A stretch of DNA of 64,000 nucleotides from Desulfobacteraceae bacterium (GTDB taxonomy: Bacteria > Desulfobacterota > Desulfobacteria > Desulfobacterales > Desulfobacteraceae), in the NCBI GenBank assembly GCA_024225635.1, contig JAAEMK010000250.1:16919-80918 (forward strand), read 5' to 3'. The position numbers were made by a program, and so were the translations under genes. Numbering within the stretch: the first letter of the stretch is position 1; each line of letters starts with the position of its first letter. Positions 34,003-41,766 of the stretch are shown one piece after another. Under the pieces are notes generated by a model. It made no database searches. It saw only the letters and a program-made list of their open reading frames with translations, and was not told the DNA's origin.

Positions 34003-34785
34003 TCACGCCCTTCTTTTAAGACCGACCAATCCGACAAGGCCGGAACCCAGCAGCCATACGGCGGCAGGAACAGGAACCGGAGCGGCTGCGTTCAAGTCAT
34101 CCATGGCGACATATTTGGGCACCACGCCCACCTGGGAGCCGGAAAAGGCGAATTCAAGACCAACAACATTTCCAAGGCTCGTGAAATCGACCCAGGTCCA
34201 CTCATTTACCAGTTCGCTTTTTCCGTCTCTGAAATCGGCGAGGTAAAAATCTACAGAGCCAGAGGAATATGTACCGTCTTCTTTTACTCCCTTGACTGAA
34301 AGCTTCTGCCAGTCGCCATCTCCAAAGGCGCTTACATAGCCGTCCCCATCCTTCATGGAGAGGTAGGCATAGGTTGTGTTTGTGAAATAGGCGCCGGAGA
34401 TGATGGTGTTATAATCATTACCTGTAACAGCTCCAAAGGAGAGGTTGGCGGGGGAAGCAGCACCATAGCTTCCGGCATCATAGGCCACGCCATAGTTGGC
34501 TGATCCGTTTACGCCTGATCCCGTGACGGCGCTGAACTGATTTCCCCAGCCTGCAGTGGTGGTGTCTTTCATGTTGGAGTACGACCATCCGTCCCAGCTG
34601 CCGTAGTTTGTATTGTAACCGTTCATTAAGACGGCATCGCCGCTCATAAACATGCCGGTTTCATCGGCACCGTTCCAATAGGAGCCTGAAGCCAGGGAAA
34701 GATTGTCAAAGCTTACAACATCGGCACTTGCAAAGGATACGGACAACAGTAAAAAACCAAGTATAAAAGGTATTGCTTTTCTCAT
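34003..34785 (-). CDS. DUF4465 PEP-CTERM-type surface protein, first gene after GEMM riboswitch
   Basis: A 260-residue exported protein: signal peptide (MRKAIPFILGFLLLSVSFASA), a DUF4465-like domain (SYWNGADETGMFMSGDAVLMNGY, WDGWSYSNMKDTTTAGWGNQFSAV, YAYLSMKDGDGYVSAFG, WQKLSVKGV, SVDFYLADFRDGKSELVNEWTWVD, GLEFAFSGSQVG) and the sorting signal VPVPAAVWLLGSGLVGLVG with a KRRA tail. DUF4465 proteins are extracellular beta-sandwich proteins. ATG 34785 has AAGGAG eight bases upstream. The 150-base leader carries a riboswitch and terminator (34924-35025), implying control by a second messenger. Confidence 0.87.
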   Translation of the reverse strand: MRKAIPFILGFLLLSVSFASADVVSFDNLSLASGSYWNGADETGMFMSGDAVLMNGYNTNYGSWDGWSYSNMKDTTTAGWGNQFSAVTGSGVNGSANYGVAYDAGSYGAASPANLSFGAVTGNDYNTIISGAYFTNTTYAYLSMKDGDGYVSAFGDGDWQKLSVKGVKEDGTYSSGSVDFYLADFRDGKSELVNEWTWVDFTSLGNVVGLEFAFSGSQVGVVPKYVAMDDLNAAAPVPVPAAVWLLGSGLVGLVGLKRRA

Positions 34786-34923
34786 TGTATTTCTCCTTAC
34801 GTTTAAAATTGAATTGAATTGATCCTGGTACACCTCATTGAATATGGTCTTTGCTAACCTCCTTTTTTAAAGCAGTAAAAGTTTTAAGTTTTTCTCTCCC
34901 GGCCGATCTTTGACGCCATCGCC

Positions 34924-34968
34924 CAAAAAAACAAAAGCCGGGTTGCCTTATTATGGCAACCCGGCTTT
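34924..34968 (-). terminator. Regulated intrinsic terminator of the riboswitch leader
   Basis: On the minus strand AAAGCCGGGTTGCC (34968-34955) pairs perfectly with GGCAACCCGGCTTT (34947-34934) over a 7-nt loop, followed by TGTTTTTTT. The left arm is also the 3' conserved strand of the upstream aptamer, so folding of the aptamer and of the terminator exclude each other. Confidence 0.88.
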
Positions 34969-35025
34969 CTTAATCTCTTAAGACCCGTGGCTTTCCGGCC
35001 CCGCTTCACAACGGGTGTGGCTTTT
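34955..35025 (-). ncRNA. c-di-GMP-I (GEMM) riboswitch aptamer
   Basis: Minus-strand leader RNA upstream of the DUF4465 gene. A 6-bp stem (35015-35010 with 35005-35000) is capped by the GNRA loop GTGA. It is followed by GGAAAGCCACGGG (34996-34984), a second hairpin CTTAA-GAGA-TTAAG (34982-34969) and the conserved AAAGCCGGGTTGCC (34968-34955). This order matches GEMM-I as I remember it: a GNRA hairpin, (C/G)AAAGCC, a variable GNRA-receptor hairpin, then GCCGGGUUGCC. The closing P1 strand at the 5' end (AAGCCACACC) diverges from the usual GGCAAACC, so ligand (c-di-GMP or cGAMP) and activity need testing. Because the 3' strand is shared with the terminator, ligand binding would switch transcription on. 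Confidence 0.72.
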
Positions 35026-35353
35026 CAAATTAAACCGATCATACCCCTTAAAAAAAAATCATGCTCTGACTTTTTTGCTCATTGCAAGCATTCTTTTGCT
35101 CTTTTTAAACATTATTTTGCTACACCGTAAAAACAAGTTATCCACAAAAGGAATCGCCCGGCTCGCTTCACCTGAAGAACCATATTCATTACATGAGATT
35201 CATTCATATCCGCACGTTTTCAAAAAATCAGAAACCGCAATATAGTGCTGAAATTCAGCAATAAATTAAAAGCAAAGATGCGGGATATAGCGTATATATT
35301 CCACAATGACTAAACCGCATAACGAGCAGATCTAACTTTTAGCAAGGTGCCTT
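35026..35353. other. AT-rich divergent promoter region, no firm gene
   Basis: This gap should hold promoters for the minus-strand riboswitch transcript and for the plus-strand gene at 35354. An open frame at 35015-35245 (plus) contains a hydrophobic stretch (LTFLLIASILLLFLNIILL), but it lacks a ribosome binding site and its 5' part overlaps the aptamer, so it is not annotated as a gene. Confidence 0.5.
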
Positions 35354-36013
35354 ATGAAAAAACTAACAAGCATGGTTGGGATCAGATTTGTTGTTGCAGC
35401 TGTTATTATCGCAGGGACATTGGCCGCAGGTTATTACTTTATCCGGGACGACAAGCCTGCTGAACAAGAAAGCATTGCGGAAAAAGCCCGGGCGACCGAA
35501 CCTGAAACCAGCCCCGCCCCCCTTCCCCCTCCGGACGTAACCATGGAACAACCCGAAAATGAGGTAAGCCCCTCCGTCCCACAAAAGGTAGAGCCCACAG
35601 TGGAAATTTCAACGGCAAAGCCCACGGAAGAAAATTTCCTTAATGACGTCGAACCGGTAGAAACCGATTATACCGATGAACCGATGGAAATCGATTATAC
35701 CGTGGATTACGACGTTGAGGTTGAGTATCAGCAGAACAAGGAGTTTGAAGCGGAAGCCCTTGAGACATTCCCTGTTCATACGGTCCAGACCCATAATCCT
35801 AAGGACCCCAAAGCTTATGGCCCGCCAAAGGGAGAGGTGTGGATACGCATCAAACCGGAAAACGCCAGGGAGATGAATGAGATCATGGCTCAAGTGGCGG
35901 ATCTTTACCGGGAAACCGCGGCTGAATACGGGGAGGAGATAACAATCATGCACTGGGTCGGAGCACGGCCCTATGCCAGGACATCATACGCTCCAGATGG
36001 TCAGATCAATTAA
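35354..36013 (+). CDS. Single-pass membrane protein with acidic proline-rich linker, unknown
   Basis: A 219-residue protein: TM near the N-terminus (RFVVAAVIIAGTLAAGYYFI), a long low-complexity Glu/Pro/Thr/Asp linker (about 35-125, including ETDYTDEPMEIDYTVDYDVEVEY) and a C-terminal folded part of about 75 residues (GPPKGEVWIRIKPENAREMNE, IMAQVADLYRETAAEYG, ITIMHWVGARPYAR). The layout suggests a periplasmic domain held on a spacer. I do not recognise the family. It is the first plus-strand gene of the surface-protein island, 150 bp ahead of the dockerin gene; codon use is more AT-rich than in the flanking operons. Confidence 0.75.
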   Translation: MKKLTSMVGIRFVVAAVIIAGTLAAGYYFIRDDKPAEQESIAEKARATEPETSPAPLPPPDVTMEQPENEVSPSVPQKVEPTVEISTAKPTEENFLNDVEPVETDYTDEPMEIDYTVDYDVEVEYQQNKEFEAEALETFPVHTVQTHNPKDPKAYGPPKGEVWIRIKPENAREMNEIMAQVADLYRETAAEYGEEITIMHWVGARPYARTSYAPDGQIN

Positions 36014-36164
36014 TCAAAGGTATTCGGGTCACCCTTCAATGGGTTGGCTTGCTAATAGCAAACGATGCATTAGGAAAAACATGAAAAGGAGGTGAAAAAG
36101 AGATCGTTGATGGAGTCGTTTTTATTTTTCATTTAACCAATCAAAAAGAAGAGGTTAACAAACC

Positions 36165-37658
36165 ATGAGAAGATTACCAGGAAAAGCTCAACTTCACAAG
36201 ATCGTAGCGCTTGCCATAGGTCTGCTCTTTATTACGACATCGGGCTGGGCAGCCAAAGATTATTATCACTACGACAAGCAGGGTACCAATGATAAAACCA
36301 CCTACAATGCTGAAACAATCGCGGCTAGCACCTGGAGTGTTGCAATGTGCTATCTGCCCGCTACCACCAGCACAACCTTAAGGGGCAGGTTGATTGCAGC
36401 CAACGGAACAAAGGTTTTTTTACAGGATGCGGTTGATTCAGGCTCCTGGACCCAGGTTGGAGAGGTTGATGCTGCAAATATAATGGATGCAAGTTTCATT
36501 AAAGTATCACCGGACGGCACAAAGGTTGCCTTGGGCATGGGATACGGCAAAGATCTGCTGGTGTTTCCCACCTCCCTCCTGACCGGGAGCACTGTCTCAG
36601 ACCTTGACGGCCATACCGACACAACAACTTTTAGCACCAATATCGTCAAATACTATGATGCAGCCTGGGTTGATAACAATCATCTGGTCATCAACGGAGG
36701 AAATTGGGACGAGACAACCAAGACAGCCTCCAGTGTGGGTATCTCATGCCTTGATATCACCGATGATATGAATACTCCCGTAAATATTATCAACTCGTGT
36801 CCAGGAGCATCATCGGGTATTGCCGTTGATGGTAGCAAAAACCTGATCTTTGGAAACGGTTATACTTATAATAGTGCTGTCAGCGCAACTGGAGAACTAA
36901 AGATGCTGCCGGTTAGTGACTGGTGGGCGACAAGTGCTCCCAAGACCTCGGGTATGCCAGTGGCTTATTCAACAGGCCGAACATTTGCAGACAGAGTTTT
37001 GAGTGCAGCCCACCTTGGTTTTGATCAGGAGGGAAATCTCCACGTGGGTGGTGGTCAATACTGGAATGCACCAAACCCAAACACAGAAAACGGATATGCA
37101 GTATTAATCAATAAAAAAATAATCACGGATACTGCAGCAAGTTCTACGGCAGGTGTCATTGATGAATCAGATGCAACCCAGTACAGGGAGATCGCTGCTG
37201 ATTCGTGCAGGAACGACACCGCAACAGGTGTTTTCAGCTACGGAAGATCCATTACGCTAAACTGGATTGACGGAACAGGCGCCTGCACCACTGGCGGATG
37301 TACAGATTCTTGGGGACCAGCGGTAACATCAAAGCTTACAACCTACAGAATTAACACCACAAGGGATGGTGACAGTGACGGTTATACAGATGTAAATGAC
37401 CACTCTCCCTGGACTGGCCATAGCCACGACAATCTGGATTCAGACAACGACGGGTATGGCAATATCATCGACGCCGATCTTAATAATGATGGTGCAGTAA
37501 CTGGAGACGATCAGGATCTTATGCGAGCCGCGCTTGGAAACACAGGAAATAACCTTGCAGCAGATCTTAATGGAGATGGTGTAGTAAATGGAGACGATCA
37601 GGACATTCAAAGGAATCTGCTTGGTTGCACTAAACCATTTTACGACACAACCTTTTAG
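36165..37658 (+). CDS. Secreted protein with C-terminal type I dockerin-like domain
   Basis: A 497-residue exported protein. Signal peptide (IVALAIGLLFITTSGWAA), then about 380 residues of beta-rich sequence with repeated blades (SFIKVSPDGTKVALGMG, DAAWVDNNHLVINGG, SGIAVDGSKNLIFGNG, LGFDQEGNLHVGGGQYW) that look like a beta-propeller. A calcium-binding linker follows (DGDSDGYTDVND, DSDNDGYGNIID), then at about 434-487 two dockerin F-hand motifs, ADLNNDGAVTGDDQDLMRAALG and ADLNGDGVVNGDDQDIQRNLLG. Each has D-x-N-x-D-G-x-V-x-x-x-D ligands and the helix after it. Dockerins bind cohesins; the next gene encodes a cohesin-like protein. Start has AGAGG upstream. An inverted repeat at 37730-37769 follows. 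Confidence 0.85.
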   Translation: MRRLPGKAQLHKIVALAIGLLFITTSGWAAKDYYHYDKQGTNDKTTYNAETIAASTWSVAMCYLPATTSTTLRGRLIAANGTKVFLQDAVDSGSWTQVGEVDAANIMDASFIKVSPDGTKVALGMGYGKDLLVFPTSLLTGSTVSDLDGHTDTTTFSTNIVKYYDAAWVDNNHLVINGGNWDETTKTASSVGISCLDITDDMNTPVNIINSCPGASSGIAVDGSKNLIFGNGYTYNSAVSATGELKMLPVSDWWATSAPKTSGMPVAYSTGRTFADRVLSAAHLGFDQEGNLHVGGGQYWNAPNPNTENGYAVLINKKIITDTAASSTAGVIDESDATQYREIAADSCRNDTATGVFSYGRSITLNWIDGTGACTTGGCTDSWGPAVTSKLTTYRINTTRDGDSDGYTDVNDHSPWTGHSHDNLDSDNDGYGNIIDADLNNDGAVTGDDQDLMRAALGNTGNNLAADLNGDGVVNGDDQDIQRNLLGCTKPFYDTTF

Positions 37659-37729
37659 GAAAAAGGATTGTACCTGTTTAGAAAAAAATATGATTATTGA
37701 TTTCAATCATTAACAATTAGTTTAACAAA

Positions 37730-37769
37730 AGAGCATCGAATCCATCTATCCTGCTGGATTCGATGCTCT
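37730..37769. terminator. Hairpin between dockerin and cohesin-like genes
   Basis: AGAGCATCGAATCCA (37730-37744) and TGGATTCGATGCTCT (37755-37769) are perfect inverted repeats of 15 bp. The T-run (TTTTGTTAAA) lies on the minus-strand side, so on the plus strand it may only attenuate or stabilise the mRNA. Confidence 0.55.
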
Positions 37770-37814
37770 ATAAATGAGGATATAGAATCACCATTAAAGG
37801 AGCAAATAAAAACA

Positions 37815-38438
37815 ATGAAAAAATATATCATTTGTATAATAGCCTCAGTATTCTGCCTTTTAGGGAATGCTTATGCAGCTAATATCAGTTTTGATATCAC
37901 AAGCGACTATACGATTGGAGACGACACTGTAACCTTTGACTTTCTTTGTACGACAGATACGGACGTACAAGTCATTGGGTATACGTTCGACTTTAAATAT
38001 GATGAAAACGAACTGGTGTTCGAGTCCCATGAGAATTTAGCTACATCCGTCTTTTCAGGTTTTGCTACTTACGACGATCTATTAAAGAGACGTAGTAGTC
38101 CGGGATCTCTAAATTGGTTTGGTGCAAGGCATCAATATGATCAAGACACCCTTGAAGCTGGAACAACTAAGCTTGGGTCTTTTAGATTCTCATTAACCGA
38201 AAATACAATCCTGGACGGAACTACAGATTTCAAAATGGATAAAGTTACATACATGAATCTTCAAAAGGATGGAACGAAAATCAGCGGCACTACTGCTCTC
38301 GGCCCTGTCAGTATAGATGGCTCCTTGACTTTCATGACAGATGTTGGCGGAACCTCAGCGGTTCCGGTGCCTGCTGCCGTATGGCTCCTTGGTTCAGGTC
38401 TTTTGGGTCTTATGGGCATCAGAAGAAAGAACGCCTAA
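37815..38438 (+). CDS. Cohesin-like domain protein with PEP-CTERM-type anchor
   Basis: A 207-residue exported protein: signal peptide (IICIIASVFCLLGNAYAA), one domain (about 22-175) and the sorting signal VPVPAAVWLLGSGLLGLMG with an IRRKNA tail. The domain has the cohesin pattern: TIGDDTVTFDFLCTTDTDVQVIGYTFDFKYDENELVFES, then LNWFGARHQ, LGSFRFSLTENTILDGTTDFKMD (in cohesins: a dV-x-V start, the ftl-x-YDpxvL turn, a short LNW-like strand, and a-x-i-x-F-x-v). Cohesins bind dockerins, and the preceding gene ends in a dockerin. The PEP-CTERM-type tail would hold the cohesin at the envelope or matrix. AAGGAG lies 12 bases before the ATG. A clear terminator follows. Confidence 0.8.
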   Translation: MKKYIICIIASVFCLLGNAYAANISFDITSDYTIGDDTVTFDFLCTTDTDVQVIGYTFDFKYDENELVFESHENLATSVFSGFATYDDLLKRRSSPGSLNWFGARHQYDQDTLEAGTTKLGSFRFSLTENTILDGTTDFKMDKVTYMNLQKDGTKISGTTALGPVSIDGSLTFMTDVGGTSAVPVPAAVWLLGSGLLGLMGIRRKNA

Positions 38439-38476
38439 GCAAGATCCTGCAAAAATGTGATTGATTAACAGATGAG

Positions 38477-38516
38477 ACACCGGATTCGCAGACTATATCT
38501 GCATCCGGTGTTTTTT
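38477..38516 (+). terminator. Rho-independent terminator after the cohesin-like gene
   Basis: ACACCGGAT ... ATCCGGTGT with an inner GCAGA/TCTGC stem, followed by TTTTTT at 38511-38516. It closes the dockerin/cohesin transcript. Confidence 0.88.
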
Positions 38517-38550
38517 CTGGTTTAACCATATAATTTAAGGAGGAAAAAAC

Positions 38551-39291
38551 ATGCTCAGAATTTCAGAATTTGTATCGGGTTTGATATTGGTGTTCATTCT
38601 TACAGGTGCAGGGGCTACATTTGCCGGAGAGGATACACCCAATACGCCTGTTCTGTCAATTGAGGAAAAGGTCTTTTATGCCGGAACAGTTGTGGAGGGG
38701 GTAAAGATCAGCCACACCTTTACTATAAAGAACAGCGGCATGGCCCCCCTTAAGATCACAAGGGTAAAGCCTGCATGCAGTTGCACGGACGTAAAATTTG
38801 ATGAACTCATTCCGCCCGGAAAAAAAGGTTCCCTGCGTGCGACCTTCAGAACCGAAGACGAGGCTGGCGAGCAGATTAAAGGCGTAAAGATATACTCCAA
38901 TGATCCGGCAACCCCCGTTGTCAAGGTTGAGATAGCGGCCCTTGTGCTGGAGGCTTTAACCGTGAAGCCTGACCGGATATTTTTAAACGGGCTGACAGGG
39001 GTTGCCCTGGAGAAAACAATCAGGATATCCGCCCCAGAAAACAGGGTGTTCGACCTGAAGCTCGAAGAGAACATGCTTACGGGCCAAGTGACTTTTTCCA
39101 TTGAAAAATCAAAATTCGACAATTCATACAATATAATATTTAAGAACAGGGCTGCAGCACCGGAAACCTGCCGGGGCAGGGTGATCTTAAAAACTGATAT
39201 AAAAGAACGCCCGTTTGTTACAATTCCGGTATATTCCAGGATCAGGGAAAAACAGCAGAATGTTTTTGGGAAGGCTCAATGCAAACCTTGA
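38551..39291 (+). CDS. DUF1573 domain exported protein
   Basis: A 246-residue protein with a signal peptide (GLILVFILTGAGATFAGE) and an N-terminal DUF1573 domain (FYAGTVVEGVKISHTFTIKNSGMAPLKITRVKPACSCTDVKF, IPPGKKGSLRATFRTE, GVKIYSNDPATPVVKVEIAA), an Ig-like ASPM/SPD-2/Hydin-type fold, followed by a related second beta-sandwich. Role unknown; such domains are common in secreted and surface proteins. The gene has a strong AAGGAGG site eight bases before the ATG. It follows the cohesin gene's terminator, so it likely has its own promoter, and it ends 38 bp from the convergent Tad operon. Confidence 0.88.
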   Translation: MLRISEFVSGLILVFILTGAGATFAGEDTPNTPVLSIEEKVFYAGTVVEGVKISHTFTIKNSGMAPLKITRVKPACSCTDVKFDELIPPGKKGSLRATFRTEDEAGEQIKGVKIYSNDPATPVVKVEIAALVLEALTVKPDRIFLNGLTGVALEKTIRISAPENRVFDLKLEENMLTGQVTFSIEKSKFDNSYNIIFKNRAAAPETCRGRVILKTDIKERPFVTIPVYSRIREKQQNVFGKAQCKP

Positions 39292-39329
39292 GGTTCATTC
39301 AGGTCTTGAGTCCCTTGTGTATCTTGACA

Positions 39330-40787
39330 TCATTCAGCTGAAAGCACCAACCGCCCCAGGGTGGGGGGGACCACGGCTGGGCATGGAGGGCCGAACTTGA
39401 AATTCAATGTAAAGTCATCTTCGGCAGAACCAATAGTTTTTTTTAGCTCAATATTATGCGTTGAAGTTATAGCCCGGATATAGTATTCCGTATCTTGTTC
39501 CGAGTACTTCGTAGTCAAGGTACTTTCGACAAACCTTAACCTTTGGCAATAAAAGTTGACACCCTTCAGGGGGTTATTTCCTGAAAAAACACCTATGTCC
39601 TTCGTTGAGACAAGATTCAGCTGATCATCACCAAAACCGCCCAAGGGGACCTGAGGCTTGAGGGCATGGTTCCGATCAATGGTGATGGGACAATTGGCAA
39701 TAAAAGTGACGTTTTTCATAGAACTGCCCTTTGCCTCTGTGGGGCCGATCTGCTGCATACATGGCAACGTTGGATCTGACCATCCGTCACCAAAACCAAG
39801 GCAGGCATGCGGGGTTATACGAGCATTTATGGTGCCTCCAAACCCTGTGGTATCAAAGAAAACCACTATATGCTCATCGTGATCCTCCGAAAAATCGAAA
39901 TAGCAATCTCTGGTATTTCCGCCGCCTGAAGTATCATGAACTGTTCCATAAAAGTATTTTTTACCGCTGTCATCCGGGGTGTAGGTAATATCTGCAACCT
40001 GTTTCATCTTTTCCACATACTCTTCCAATGGTAGTATATGGTTAACGATGATGTCCATCTCAGGCAGATCGTCCGATGGTATTAGACCTATTTTACTAAA
40101 AGTAGTCCCGGACTCTTGAAAAAGATATATTTTTCCTGATGCGGCTTTAACGTTTTCACCAACACCAGGTCCATATAGCAGAATTTTTTTCTTAGCGTAG
40201 ATATTTCCATTGTTTACTTTGACTGGTTCCAAATTGGAAGATGTTATGCTGAGGTACCTTCCTGACACGATACTCACCCGGGGAACATATGCCACGGCCC
40301 GGGCCATAATCTTTTTTTCCTTATTAAATCCCGTGAGGCTTTGGACCGTGTTCTCGATGGTCACCATGACGGCGTTGTTGGTTTCGTCAGCAGGATAATC
40401 CGAATCTGAAGCATCATCCTCATCCGGTTCAGCGGCAAAATCCCGATAGGTACTGAATTTCAGATGTTCACCATAGGCGTCATAAAACCCGAACTGAACC
40501 GTTACCGAATCTTCAGGCAGCAGTACATTGCTGGCGTATGCCACGGTTTCGGCGGCTTCAACGGCCCTGCCGTAGCAGAAGTTTTCAGCCGCCGACATGG
40601 CTGCCGCCTCCGCGCATGCCTGGTAGCTGCTCTTTTCCTTGGCGAAATAGCCAATGTCCAGGGCAAATGCCAGGGCCGATATCATCAGCATGAGGCAGAG
40701 GGCCATGACAACGGCAAAACTGCCGGTTTCCGATTTTAACTGGGTCAGTGCCGGGGTTGACCGGGCATGGGTCTGCTTTGTCTTCAA
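39330..40787 (-). CDS. tadG: TadG-like pilus assembly protein
   Basis: A 485-residue protein with an N-terminal TM carrying the Tad/pseudopilin-like pattern (GSFAVVMALCLMLMISALAFALDIGYFAKEKSSYQACAEAAAMSAAE), as in TadE/TadG proteins, and a long extracytoplasmic part rich in beta strands, with no von Willebrand factor domain that I can recognise. The N-terminal AEAAAMSAAEN motif, with a string of small residues, is typical of the Tad 'putative Flp pilus-assembly TadG-like' N-terminal region. It is the last gene of the Tad operon; its role in assembly is not precisely known. The C-terminal 350 residues seem lineage-specific. Confidence 0.85.
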   Translation of the reverse strand: MKTKQTHARSTPALTQLKSETGSFAVVMALCLMLMISALAFALDIGYFAKEKSSYQACAEAAAMSAAENFCYGRAVEAAETVAYASNVLLPEDSVTVQFGFYDAYGEHLKFSTYRDFAAEPDEDDASDSDYPADETNNAVMVTIENTVQSLTGFNKEKKIMARAVAYVPRVSIVSGRYLSITSSNLEPVKVNNGNIYAKKKILLYGPGVGENVKAASGKIYLFQESGTTFSKIGLIPSDDLPEMDIIVNHILPLEEYVEKMKQVADITYTPDDSGKKYFYGTVHDTSGGGNTRDCYFDFSEDHDEHIVVFFDTTGFGGTINARITPHACLGFGDGWSDPTLPCMQQIGPTEAKGSSMKNVTFIANCPITIDRNHALKPQVPLGGFGDDQLNLVSTKDIGVFSGNNPLKGVNFYCQRLRFVESTLTTKYSEQDTEYYIRAITSTHNIELKKTIGSAEDDFTLNFKFGPPCPAVVPPTLGRLVLSAE

Positions 40788-40802
40788 TGCTCCTCCTTTA
40801 TC

Positions 40803-41750
40803 CTACTTTTTTTTCTTTCCCCCGCCGCCGGAGCTTGTCTTCATTTTCTTTTCATACTTCTGGGTGTAGATAGCATCCGCAAGCTCTCCTGTCAGGCCAT
40901 CCGGAGGTGTGGGATCCAAAGGGGCCCGGGGGTTGAGGACCTGGGCGGCAAACGGCTTTTCCACCACCCTTTCCCGAATCTTTTTTCTCTCACTGGCAAG
41001 GTTGAACATTTTTTCCGCTTTTTCATGCTCGTTTCGCATTTCATAGATGCAGCCCATGTTGTAGAAAGCGGAATCCGGGGCGTGATGCCTCAGCAGGAGT
41101 TCCATGGCCCTGTCATCTTTTTTTTCGAGGCCGAGACAGATGGCGAGGTTGTTGACGGCGTTTTCATCCCCCGGTTCCAGGGCAAGGGATTTGTTAAAAC
41201 TCTCTTCCGCATGGGCATATTTTTCCATGTTCATCTGCTGCACGCCGAGGTTGTTGAAGAACTCGGTCCTTGCGGGATCGAGGGCCACGGCTTGCTTAAG
41301 ACAAGCAAGGGCGGGGTCGTTTTTTTGGGTCATTGAAAACAGGATACCGAGGTTGTTAAACGCGGAAGCATTTTTTTCGTCCATTGAGACCGCTTTTTTA
41401 AAGTCTGCCTCGGCCTTGGTGAAATTTTCGTTCTCCCGGTGGCATACGCCCCTGAGATTGTAGATTTTCGAGCTTTTGCCGTTCTGCTCCATGGCAAGGT
41501 TGAGCTGGACCAGTGCCACGTCATGGAAGCCTTTTTCCATGAGATCCTCCGCCAGGGCCAGGTGGTTGGGCTTCAGTTTTTCGGTATCCCATATGGGCGG
41601 CCTTGCCGTCACCGGCTCTTCCGATTCCAGTTGCCGGAGCTGGTTGTTATTATTCTTTACCGAACCGATACAGCCGCTGCAGATGAGCGCACACATAAAA
41701 AGGGGGGTGACTGTTCCGCATGCTTTTAAAACAAACCGCTTAATGCCCAT
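40803..41750 (-). CDS. tadD: TPR lipoprotein, TadD-like
   Basis: A 315-residue protein: signal with a lipobox-like end (FMCALICSGC, Cys27), a short linker, then about six tetratricopeptide repeats (AEDLMEKGFHDVALVQLNLAMEQ, IYNLRGVCHRENENFTKAEADFKKAVSMD, AFNNLGILFSMTQKNDPALACLKQAVALD, FFNNLGVQQMNMEKYAHAEESFNKSLALE, AVNNLAICLGLEKKDDRAMELLL). TadD is a TPR lipoprotein thought to help assemble or localise the Tad secretin. ATG 41750 has AAGGAG 12 bases upstream; the frame extends to 41786 inside tadC without a site. The C-terminus ends GGGKKKK. Confidence 0.85.
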   Translation of the reverse strand: MGIKRFVLKACGTVTPLFMCALICSGCIGSVKNNNNQLRQLESEEPVTARPPIWDTEKLKPNHLALAEDLMEKGFHDVALVQLNLAMEQNGKSSKIYNLRGVCHRENENFTKAEADFKKAVSMDEKNASAFNNLGILFSMTQKNDPALACLKQAVALDPARTEFFNNLGVQQMNMEKYAHAEESFNKSLALEPGDENAVNNLAICLGLEKKDDRAMELLLRHHAPDSAFYNMGCIYEMRNEHEKAEKMFNLASERKKIRERVVEKPFAAQVLNPRAPLDPTPPDGLTGELADAIYTQKYEKKMKTSSGGGGKKKK

Positions 41751-41766
41751 GGTATTGATTTTCTCC

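Noticed and set aside
35015-35245. 76-codon plus-strand frame with a hydrophobic segment
   Set aside because: GTG start without ribosome site, and its 5' part lies opposite the riboswitch aptamer; AT-rich DNA easily codes a hydrophobic stretch by chance.
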